From contig OX419761.1 in assembly GCA_948567375.1 (NCBI GenBank), positions 12,216,501-12,280,500 of the forward strand: a stretch of DNA of 64,000 nucleotides. The letters run 5' to 3'. The notes beneath the pieces were generated by a model that had not been told where the DNA came from, did not search any database, and was given only the letters and a program-made list of their open reading frames with translations. Both the position numbers and the translations under genes were made by a program. Positions 33,801 through 45,800 of this stretch are shown here, one piece after another (the first letter of the stretch is position 1; each line of letters starts with the position of its first letter). Origin of the DNA: Lunularia cruciata. Taxonomy: Eukaryota > Streptophyta > Marchantiopsida > Lunulariales > Lunulariaceae.

Positions 33801-36800
33801 ACTGCGATTCTGCCAACATTCCACAATCTAGTTCTTCTGCTGAGTACCCCTCCTCATCGCTTTCTATCTCATTGCACTCCTCTGTGTTGTAAGCTGAACT
33901 CGCAAATTTTTGACCTTTTACTGGTTGAGGTCCCTTGCCTACCTTCTTCAGCTCTCGTTCTCTCCATTCTCTTCTCTTGGGACATATAGGTGCAACATGA
34001 CCTCTCTCATGACAGAAATAACAGATCCTGTTATCAGCATTACTAACCCCCTTACCAGATTTACTCACTCTGGATTGCTCTGGTTTGCTCACTCTTCTAT
34101 CTGGCACTCTCTTTGACTGAGAAGAAGCACTGAACAGAGCAGAATCTCCCAAATCATTAAACTTCATCTCTAGGTCCTCGTTGTCTCTGCTAAACACCAA
34201 CCAATTGTTTATCACATAATCCCATGTGACAACTTCAAAAGGTAGAATTTTTAGAGCTACTTTGATAGGCTGGTAGCTTGGAGGGAGAGTCTTCAAGAGA
34301 TGGTTGATCTCATATTTCTCTGTAAGGGGACACCAATCCTCCTTGACACTCTTGAAGACCTTCTGTAACTTTCACAAGTGCAAAGTAAAGTCTTCACCAT
34401 CTGCAAGTTTAGTGTTCCACATCCCATCCCAGATCCTACTGGAACTTTCCAGCCTCTCAACAGAGTAAAAATTCTTGAGTTTGAGCCAGATCTCCCAACT
34501 CCAAGCATAATTGTCTACTAGGTCTCTGACTGGCTCTTGCATAGCCCTTACCAGAAACCTCCTAGTAGTAGAATGCTGGATTCTCCCCTCCTTGTTGACT
34601 CAAGCTCATCTATATCATGAGTTTCTAATGCCAAGTCTAAACAGTCATAACTGTCTAGGATAAACTTCATATCCAAAGCCCAGGCTTTGTAATTAGTGTT
34701 TCCTAGTTTCTCTAGCTCTCTGAGTTCTCCTATCAACCCCAATGGTGATTGTGGGCCCATAACCTGACGAGAACCTTTCTTCCTAGTCTTTGAAGTAGAT
34801 GGTGTATTCTCAGTCATTCTGACTTATGATGTATCAGACATCCTAGCACTCAACTTTCCTAGTCTCACTAGAGTAGACACTCCTGATTGCACTCAGCAAT
34901 ATTCAACTCACACTCTCTCAGAGCCTTCAAAGATAGTACACAGCAGCACTCACGCAGCATGAAAGGTACCCCAGTGGTAAGCAGCATAGAACACACCTAA
35001 AACAAGGTACAAGGTGCTGGGAATGATCCTTGTATGAGAACTTACCTTAACATGAGCAGAGAGCACTCATACATATACACAACCAAGCTCTAGAAGTTTG
35101 CTTTGCAGAGCCCTAATTAGGGCCTCACTTCACCTTAATCATGTATCTAGCCTAATCATGTATTTAGTCACTAAACTAGAGATTATCAAAACTAACACAG
35201 TGTAGTGAATTAGATGGGAACTATAGTACCAGTTTATACAACTTTGATTTGTGAGTCGGCTTCCACATGAGCGCCAAAAGAACTGCATATGGTGATGCTG
35301 GGTGATAGCTAGTATTGAATGTCACACTCTTACTTTCTAGTCATTTGCATTTACCAGTTACCTTCTCTTGCAGCTGCTTCTTACCTCGTGTTCTTTTGCT
35401 TCTCTTGTCCAGTTGGTTGACCTTGCATGCCAGCTTCTGCTACATGCCGTCCTACCGTTTGCCATGGATGACAATGTTGTTTCCCTCATAATTTCACCGC
35501 CGCCAAGTTCTGTACCTGGATCTGGTCTGAGTTCACTGAAAGAGAAGTTGCAACAACTGGAAAAGTTCAGTCTCGACTCTGCAAATTTCCAGGTGGGAGT
35601 CCATGTTCAAGGAGCTGTCTCGCACGATTGTTGCTATTCTGAAGTATCTGTTCCGTAAATTAATGTCCCGGTCATCTTGAAGTTTGCAAACTGGTGGTTA
35701 CGGGTTTATTACCATCTAGTTATATATTGGTTTTCTTATCATCAGATAGTGAAAGTTCAGGATCATCTAACCTCGCAGAATGAAGGATGTTCCGCTTCTT
35801 GTAAGAAAAGCTTTTGTGGTTTGCTTTAGCACGTCTTGGGAAGAACTATATGTGGGAAGCGGCGTTATATCTATCCTTGTTTGAACCAGATTGAGGCCAT
35901 GGCTTGGTGTACAGAAGTATTGGCGGTCTATCTACCATCGATGGAGGAAGCTCAATTCACTCGTATCGTGCGGCAGCTTCTTTTTCTCGAACCTTCAGAG
36001 GTTGATATCTTTTCCCTATGGAGGCTAGGCCTGAATACCGTTAATGGGATGTGGTATTTGTTCTTTGTAAAATCGTGTAATCGGATTACCTCTGTCTGAA
36101 GTTTCTAATGGTTTCTCGTGGTATGATACTGTGTTCAAGTAGCGGTTTGTATTCAGTTCGCAATGTGTTTTGCAGGTTTACTTTTCACCGTCTGACGTGA
36201 GCGAGGCAGATTTGACATCATTAAAGCTTTTAAGTCTGTGTATGCCCGCTCCGGAAGAGATACTCGCACGCTTGATTCTCATGGCGATTTCTGTGAGTAC
36301 TCCGTCAATTCATCCTGGCTTAAAAAGCAAAGGTTTATACTTGTCCACAGCAGGTTCTCTTATATTTTGATGGCATACGAAGCTGATCAACTCAGTTGGA
36401 ACATGACATTACTCCAATGCAATATCAAAATATCAGAAATTCGATATTGCCGAGAGGTTGCTTACCATGCACAAATATTAATATATTTAACGGGCTAGTG
36501 TAGGTCAGGAAGTATCCGGAAGGAATAGTACCGTTAATTCGTCTGTTTGTTTGTTATTAGAACTTCCCACTTTCACAAAGTGAAGCGCTGAAAATTATAG
36601 AACGTCTCGTCTGGAGGGCAGCTGCATTGAAAAAGCACTTCGATGGAGCTCTAACAGCTGCAAGCGTACAGGTACGACTGGCAGTTAAGCTTATTAGAGT
36701 TGCTCCATTTACAAAATACGAAGTTCCCAACTCCGTCGTTTTATTCAGACGGGCAATTCCTTCATCCTTGTAGGGGCACGCATATGCAGTTTGCATGAAG

Positions 36801-39800
36801 TCTCTCTGAAGTCTTAGGAGCATTTCATTTCAAATCTACCACTATCTTTCATCTTGTATATCTCAGATTTCTTAAATTGTATTTTTCAGCTTCCAGCAGC
36901 TATTTTCAAGCTCGCATCTTTTAATCTACCAGGTCAATCTCCCATACAACAACTTGTGGTACGCAAGCTCTTTCCTTTCTTGTCTTATAAGGTTGACCCA
37001 AGTTGCTGTTTACATGACTATTTTCAAGTTTTTGGACTTAGGTAGAGCTCCTTACTACTGTTGCTGTATCAGACGTATATTCGCTGTTTAGGCGTGAGAT
37101 AATTTGCTGCAAACAACTCTTGAAAGTGGTCTATGCACTGGCATACTCACTATCACCTTGATGCTCAATTATACATATATCACCTTGATGCTCTGGATCC
37201 CTTGCGATAATGAAGAGTGCTGTATATCGAAGAGTTATTTGAAGTGCTAGTTATTCCAGTATCTATCTTAAATGTATCTCAAATGGAATATGCAGATGAA
37301 AGACACGTATTGGCGGGCATGCCTTGTGGTTCTCATAATTGCAGTTTACAATGCTAGTACGATTGGCTGGTTCGTCTGGGAAAACTTGCCGACGATCAGA
37401 TACTTTATGGAAGCATTATTGACATGCACTCGAACTTTTCTACCAAATGGGTGAGTGGCCGTAGTAGGGAAAGCACCTCCGTCTCCAGAAGGTGGCCATT
37501 ATGTTTTCACTAGATTGATTCTCCTTATTTTCTCTCTCAAGCTATATGTATCTGTGGTGCAATATCAATCGATGATAAGTTCATCACATACCTGACCTTG
37601 GAGCCGCTCCCTTGCGGGACATCACAGAAGCCTATGAATGGAATGATCTGCAAGATAATGTCAACTAAAAGGTGATACTTTCAATTGCAGTGACGATCAA
37701 GGTAGAATGTCGGAGGCAAGAAAGCTTGAATTGGAAGCTGAGCAACGAGATAGCAAGGCAGAAGAAGCTATATCTGCTTTCTTGGATGTGACTGCTGAAA
37801 AGAGACGCAATGATCCCAGTTCGGTAGAGGTAAACAGTTCAGGCACTCTGATGTCATCACCAGGAGCGCGTTCAAGCAGTCAAAGTGGTGATTGGCGAGG
37901 CAAAGTGATGTTTCTCGAGCAGACAGGGCCTGTAAGGAGGCCCCCAAAATCAGCGGTTGATGAGTTGGATAGAGTTGATGACCTGTATCAGCTTGGGCAT
38001 ATCTTACGAAAATCCCGCAATCCCGATTTTTTCGCTGAAATTACTAAGTTACAGGTACGTTCATGCGTATAGGTCAGAACAAGAGGTCTATGTGTAAAGA
38101 GAATTTCGCTCTAGGCTGTTGCCTTTTTCTGTTTATAAACCTTTCTCAAAGCAAATGTGCAGTTCTGGTTCTCTTCATTGCTGTGTATCCTCACCGCTCG
38201 TAGAGGGTACTTGTACCGACTCTTGGTAAAACTATGAAAACCTTCTTTACTCGTTGAAAAGCACAACTCTGAAATTCACGTAGGTACGAACAGGGTAATG
38301 TAGTTGTTAGCCCGTATCTTCTCCGTGCGAATTTTGGACGAGATAATGATCTCAATGCAAGTTTTGTTGCATACGGCGCTCTCTACCTTAGGTTTACCTT
38401 TATCTGATTTTAATTCTTGCACAAGGTGTTGTAAGTAAAATTAGCTGAAGGCTATTTTAGTACCAGTTTGTATCTCCAAGATAAGAGGAGAGCAATAAAC
38501 TCAAGTTAATAAAGTTCCTACCAAGAAAGCCTTGATTTGCAATAGACCAACATGATATTTAGTATTTAGCTCTTCGATCTGTTTACCTCATGTTGCGTCC
38601 TTCCCTATTCTGATCTACTCTCATCTAATAATTAACCTTCTTAGTCTCCTGTTTTATGGTTCCTGGAATCGTGCTTCGCAACCGCTAGGTCGTACCCCAC
38701 AAGCAGTTGTTCTTAGGTAAGGTTCTCTGCACACATGCTTAGTTTTCAACTTCTGTGCTGGAGTGAGCTGTTAATCACATCCGGACGTTTGGCACCAAAG
38801 GTTACTTTGTGTCATTTCGTCATTCACTGGATCCACATCTACAGAAAATATTTTCTCATTCTTTTGCTCATCTTCTCCTTTGCCCTATGCTTGTATTAGC
38901 TCCGTCCCTCATTTCCTCACAGCACCTAATGTATATCGTGCTTTGTTACTGTTAGAGTTATGTCCTCGGTACCTTGTTAGAATGAGTTCCGCAGGTCCCA
39001 GGTTTTGAAAAATTTAAAATAAAGTAAGTTGTTCCACTGATCAAGACCTTACTTTGTCTCAACTGGAAACCGAGCTGTTTACAACGGATTCTGTATTCCA
39101 TTGTCTTGACACTCATGAGCTCCTGAACAGAAAGTCGGTACGAGGGGTACTGGCAATCACCCAGCTACTTTGGCACCGCGCTAGGCACTGATGAAGTTGT
39201 TAGCGCTGTCGAGAAGGCTTGATAGGACCACCTGTCTGTTTCCTTCAGTGTTCAATGTTTCAGGACTCATTCGGTCATAGAGCATGTGCGATATACACTA
39301 GCTCAGTCCGCCTCACTCCACTCCTCCCGTCCACAACTAACTCCCTCTCTTTTACTATTCGCTAGCAGTTTGCCTGTTTCATGGTTTATACATGACACTC
39401 GATCTCAAGGTTCCTGCTCGACTTCAGACTGTAGCTTACTGTCATCGTTCAAGCGTTGCTTGTAGGTGGTCGATTACCCAATGTATTATATTTCTCGACT
39501 TACGTTGCATAGCTTTTACCGAATACATGTTGCTTACTAGTTCTTTATATATGTTGTTCTCGATATGTTGCTATTATGCCTTTGCTTCAGGTTACATTCG
39601 TTTTGTGAAGTCCACTTTATCTACTTTACGGATTTATCACTCTTCTCGGTTTGAGCATATTTTGGTTACCTTTCATATGCATTTAGTGAGTTCTGGATCC
39701 CCCGTTCCTGGAACGGCTTCTTCTCTCATCTCCTAATATCCAGTCCTCTCACTCTTCTCTCCAACACAGCCAGGACACCATCCACTCCTCTCCCACGTCG

Positions 39801-42800
39801 CTCCACTGCACCCATCCTCAACCAAATCTCTGTCTTTTGCTCCTTGCTCGATCTTTCTCTGTTTGATGGTCCTCCCCGGCTTTCAATTTCAGATGCTTAA
39901 TCTGTTGTGTCTTGCTTTTTCTTCATGATCTATGCTAGTTCTCTGCAGGTGCTACTTGTGAAATGCATCAAAATACCTCCTTCTGTCCGCTTATCTTCGT
40001 AATATTAGATTCACTTACATTCCATTTGCTTAGATCTTTAATTTATTTCTGTTTGCATACGGTCATGCATGCATTTCGTATGCACTTCATATTCACGTTC
40101 TCCGTTCCATACTTCGTGTGTTGTGGATCCCCCGTTCAAAGAACGGCTTCTACTCCCAATTTGTTCAATTTTCATTCGTGCTTTTATCATTTACTCTTAG
40201 TTTTAGCTATGTATTTCCTTGCTTAGATTCCTTTCAATTCTATTTGCATACGGACATACTTGCATTTCATATGCACACTCTCGGTTCGTTACTTAGTGGG
40301 TTTTGGATCCTCCGTTCTTTGAACAGCTTCTGCTCCCAGCGCTCAAATATGTCTATGACAGTCTGTGTGCTTCCTTCTAGTATTCAGTCTTTTAGGACTC
40401 ATGCGCTCAAAGAGCATGTTGTGATATCTCATCTCTTCATATCCAACCAGCTGCACATTGAGAGTACAATGGCATGGCTCGTGCTCAGCTGCCTTTCTGT
40501 TTTATTAAGAAGCAGGACATCCTATTTTTTTCAAAGGCAAGAAGGCCAAACGACAATAGAGGTTTAGGCAAGGTAAGTGGCATGATACTGCATGCTGCAT
40601 CAATTGTTGCCACATTGTTACAAATCTCTCACTACTTGTATTATACACCATTGCCAGGTTGTATCAATATTTACACATATGTATCTTTTATAAAGTATCT
40701 TTCCATTATCTTGTGATGACAACCATGCTTCCTGCACTTTGATGTAGAAGGTCTATCACTCCCTCTTATCTCTGATGTATCAGACATCACTACTGCAATA
40801 CTAGACCTCTCTCTTTGTATCACAGCTCACAAGCAACAAACAGGTTCACTCACTCAGCACTAATAGCTTCCAATACTGAGGTAGCACAGAACACACCTGA
40901 GATGATGTTAGGTAGCTCAGGGCTTCACGAAATGCAAGGAGGAAATGCTGGGAATCACTCTTGTAGAAGAACTGACTGAAACAAACCCTGAGAACATATA
41001 TATACTGTATACTTCCCGGAGGCCGGTATACCATACTGTTGTTTGGGAGTCCTTCTTGACTTCTGCATTCATATGTATACTGTATACTTCACCTTCACCT
41101 TCATTCACTTCACCTCTGATTTTCCCGCTTCAGTTGACTCATCTCCTTCCTGTGCAGCGCTGAAGTTTTCTTGCTCCACTCTCGTATCACTAGCAAACCT
41201 CTGCTTGACTCTTTCTCATTATTGTGTCCTGGACTTTCTCTCTACTAATGAATGTTTGTGATTTCAGGTATTTATCAGGTATGTCTCAATTTCTTCCCTC
41301 ATCTTACTCATGTGGATTCTTTTCTTTCTGGACTGATCCTCATTATACGGCTAAGACTCCAGCGCTTAAGTGCGTGCCTGCACTTTTCCTTGCCCTTGCT
41401 TTCCACACTTCCACCTCTGTTCCTTTTGACATTCCCATTACTTTTGAGCGGCACTTTATGGGAGCAACTGAGTTTGCCTTGGCACTCATGAGTTTTCGAG
41501 CAGAAACTCGGTATGAGGGGTACTGACAATTGCTCAGCTACTTCGGCACTGCGTGAGGCACTGATGAAGTTGCAGGTGTTTTCGTGAAGGTTTACTATGG
41601 CCGCCTTCTGCTTCCCCTTTGATGTTTAGCGTCTCAGGACTCAAGTGTCCATAGCGCTTGTTGTGATATACTTTATATCCTGTCCTTTTTCGCTTCATTT
41701 GATGATGCTTTTTCTCTATATATGCAGGTGTCTTGTTTCTGTTTAATCGATGCATGCAACTAGGATATAGGTGTTGCTTTTACATTGCTTCCAGGTTGCA
41801 TTAATTTGACCAGATGTTCTCTATCTTGTTTACATTACTTATCGTGCACAGCATTTGCATTCAATGAGTTCTGGATCCCCCGTTTGATGAACGGCATCTG
41901 TCCTCATTTCTCTATATCCAGTCCTCTAACGCTTCGCTCTGCATCCTCCCAGAAGCCATCCAGAGAATGGCTTCTACTCTCATTTCCTCATACCTTGTCC
42001 TCTTGTATGTGGGCGATTCTCTGATGTATAATATTTCTTGGCATTCATGTTACTGATTACACGATGCTTACTAGTTCCATACATGTGTTGCTCTCGACAT
42101 GCTGCTGTTATTCGATTGGTTAAATTCACTCAATCTCCTTTATGGATTTAATACTCATCTCGATGTGCACATATCATGGTTACCAAGTTTCAGTTTCTCA
42201 TTTCTCTATATCATGTTTACCGAGTTTGCCTTGGCACTCATGAGCTTGCAAACAGAAACTAGGTTCAAGGGGTACTGACATTCGTTCAGCTACTTCAGCA
42301 CTACGTTTGGTACAAAGTGGTACGTGCTTTCAAGGAGGCTTATTATGACCGCCTTCTGCTTCCTTCAGCTGCTTTAGTGTTTTAGGACTCATGTGTTCAT
42401 AGCATATGCTGTGATATACTCTATCCAGTGCTCTAACGGTCTTTCGTTCTGGCTCTTCGCCCATTTGGAGTTGCCTCACCCCCTTTCCTTGCATTCGTGT
42501 TGTTTGAATCTCACCCCTCGTATCTTGATGGAGCTTCTCAATATCATGTTTACATTTCATCGTATCCCCCTGGCTTCTGCTCTCATATCCTCATGTCCAG
42601 TCTCGGCTTCCACTCTCATTTCCTAATATCCAGTCCTGGCCTACCATGCTTCATGGTTCCCTACCGGACTTCCGTTCGTAAACTGCTTAAGCGGTAATGT
42701 CCGGCTCATTGGTTTAATACATCTTGATTTTAAAAATGCTATATTGAACTACCTTATGTAAAGGGTATAATTTTTATTGCGTAGTAAATATGATACCATT

Positions 42801-45800
42801 GACTCTTGAAGTAACTTGGTTTAATAACTTGTTGAGCAAAGTGTAATTTTATCATATTTTGATTCTTTCGTCTACACGTGGTTTACTACTTCTTTTCATG
42901 CGTTGGTTTGCGATTAGGGTTTATACGTTTCGGTATAAGTCTTTGATTCCATGATGTTTTCGATTTATTCAGATGCATTTACTTCGTGATTTCTTTACAT
43001 TGGGTTATTTTACGCCCTCTGATTACACATTGGTTTACAGTTTCTCTACCTGTTGTTACCTACTGATAATTATATGATGTCGGTGCTTGATCTTACATGC
43101 GATTTATGATTTACTTTTCATCTCCTTTTTTCATGTACTTTTCATTCAGTTTTGGTTTCATCTTATTGCCATTGCATGTGCACTTAATATGCATTTAATG
43201 AGTTCTGGATCTCCCGTTCCTCGAATGGCTTCTGCTCTCATCTCCTCATATCCAGTCCTGTCACCCTTGAGCATATCTTGATTACCTTTCATATGCATTT
43301 AATGAGTTCTGGATCACCCGTTGCTAGAACGACTTCTGCTCTAATCTACCAATATCCAGTCTTGTCACGCTTTGCCCCAACCCAGCCAAGATACCATCCA
43401 CTCCTCTCCCACTTCGCTCCACCCCACGTATCTTCCACTAAAGCTATGGTTTTCCTACTCGCTCTATGTTTCTCTTTGCTTCCAGATGGATCTTCCTACG
43501 TGCTATATCATTCTTCTCTGCTTTCAATGCCAGATGCTTCCTTTGTTTCTGTTCCAAAAGGTTGTCATTTTTCTCTTGCATGTTGTACACTAGTTCCAGG
43601 TGCTACTTGAGAAATGTTTCAATTTCCGTTCCTGCTTTCTATCACTTCCGTTCGCTTTCCGTTATGTATTCCCTTGCTAAGATTACCTTAGTTTAAAAGT
43701 TCAATTTGCATATGTTCATGCTTGCATTTCATATGCACGTTCTCGGTCCCCTACTTAATGGGTTCTGGATATCCCTGTTTTGCTGCTGTTGCTCACATAT
43801 GTCTCAGGTGGATGATCTAGAACTGAGCAGAATCAGGAACTAAACTTGTACATTACTTTTGCAGACTCTAGCCCAAGGCTGGACATGGCTGCAGAAAATA
43901 CTTGTAGCAGAACCAGAGGTGATCACGTATCTTCCTCCAGTATGGCAGGTGGGTCCATAAGATGCCTGTTTATTTTTTACCTGGAATACAATGTCCAAGC
44001 GGTATGTATAGAAAAGATCTGGAAACAGCTGACGACTTTTGCAGCTATGTGTCAGTTTGAAGTTTCTCCTGGGCTATCCGACTTGTTGAAACTAATGCTT
44101 GTTTCTTGGTTGCCGTGTTCAGTGTGAATTGCTGTTCATGCACGAGGGGCAACATCCACTAATTCGCAAGCTTTCTCTGGACATTGGGAAGCTGCGGTAT
44201 CACTTGCATTTGGTCATGGCTCAGCAATCACAGAGCAAGGAAGTCGAAATCGAACAAGTCGTCAACTTTCTGTCGAGCAAACTTGTCTCAAAGAGTGGCA
44301 CCATAAGAAGTCGAGCTCGCCGCTGTTTCGGATCCCTATTTTTTCTATCATCAACAAACGTGCCTGATTTTACTCATTCCGTTCCTACTTCTCCATCAGA
44401 TGTCAAACGAGCAGATCCGCCAGGAAGTATAGCCATCACCACCGGCATAGTCAAGAGTGTTGCCATAGTCAGCAGTGAGAATGCAGGGGCTACCAAGAAA
44501 GTAAGTGGTTCTACGACCAGCTCAACCCACATCTCAACTGCGAATCAACCTGTAGGTCAGGTTCTTTCGACAAGCTCCTCTGGCTTACCAGGAGTTATAC
44601 CAAAAGCTTCCCCTGTTGTAAGCCATGTACTAGAGAACGAGGACGCAACACAGGAAAATACCATGTCAGGAATCCGGTCTCAAATTTCAGATGATGATTG
44701 CGGTTGGCTTGAAGTCGTTGAGAAGATTCCCACAGCATCAAGGATTGTTAGTGTACTTGCACCTTCTATACAAAGAGCCATCCAGCAAGAAAGTTTTATT
44801 CATGTGGTGAGTATTTCCTGCCTATAAGATTTCATAGTTTCTGATGAATTCCTAGACGTCCACCTGCATTCTGGAACCGCCGTTAACACCTTATGTTGTA
44901 TATCTAGATTTATTTAAAGATTTATTCGTTTCCTTGTGAGCGTTCTGAACAAACGTATTATGTGCCTTACTTTTTGTCATGTATTTTATTGCTTAGATTC
45001 ACTTCAATTCTATTTGTATACGGTCATGCTTGCATTTCATATGCACGTTCTCGCTTTCGTACTTAGTGGGTTCTGGATCCCCCGTTCTCCGATTTTCCAT
45101 TTCGCAAATGTCTTAGTATCTTATCCACTACTCAACATGCCAGTATCTTATTTGGTTTTGTCATCTGCGTATTCCATGACTTAGCCTGCCGCGTGAATAG
45201 TTCCAGCCGTAGGATGTCCTAATGAGGACAATGAGCCCTAAGATTTGACTGGTTCGATGCCTTGTTTGTAGGTTATGGCCTATTTGGAGTTTCTGAAGAG
45301 ACACTTATCGTGTACATCCCTAGCATGCACTATTGCTATTCTTGTCGTGCGAAGAAAGATGCTAGCCAGCAGTTTACTCTTGGGCACATCAGCGAATTTC
45401 GTTTCAATGAAACTTTCTGGTGAAACTGTGGCCGTCAGTCGTTCAGCCACTATCGACCTTGTGTTCGGAACACTTCGCAAAGCTCTGGAATCAGGCACTG
45501 TCACCGGTTTAAGTTGGGATGAACTTACTTTCATACCATCACCGATTGTGACCCTTGTTTCACCTCAAGTTGCTGTACATGCCAAGGAGCTTACTTTACT
45601 ACATGTGAAAGTGCATCAAATTGTTGTAGATGCTGCACTGGAAGTTCTATCACTGTTAGGTCAAGAGGAGACAGACGAAAGAAAGAATAATAGTGCGTTT
45701 CAGCAGCTCTTGAATGTTCTGTTCCCTGCTTTTGATACTGGCGCTCAGCCATGGGGATGGGACTTGGAGGTTCCCATTGGCTGGCTGGAAGACGCTGGTG

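Larger units (their letters stand above)
30104..35197 (-). mobile_element. Ty1/Copia retrotransposon in an INTS1 intron
   Basis: 5,094-bp minus-strand element with LTRs at 30104-30554 (3') and 34765-35197 (5'), perfect 5-bp TSD, and the gag-protease-integrase-RT/RNase H order that defines Ty1/Copia. The LTRs differ by about nine substitutions plus a 17-bp and a 1-bp length difference (about 98% identical by hand count). The coding region has stops and frameshifts. It lies antisense to INTS1, the orientation usually tolerated in introns. Confidence 0.95.
38055..43864 (+). other. 5.8-kb INTS1 intron packed with dispersed repeats
   Basis: Bounded by the donor at 38055 (CAG|gtacgt) and the acceptor at 43865 (ttgcag|ACT). 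It contains many copies of two sequence families (R1 and R2, listed separately) and a diverged Copia-type LTR. No alternative exon fits the phase 0 to phase 0 joint, and the flanking exons align contiguously with animal INTS1. Confidence 0.75.

Noticed and set aside
41224-41526. 100-codon plus-strand open frame within the large intron
   Set aside because: Lies in repeat-derived intron sequence, no family match, no conservation argument.
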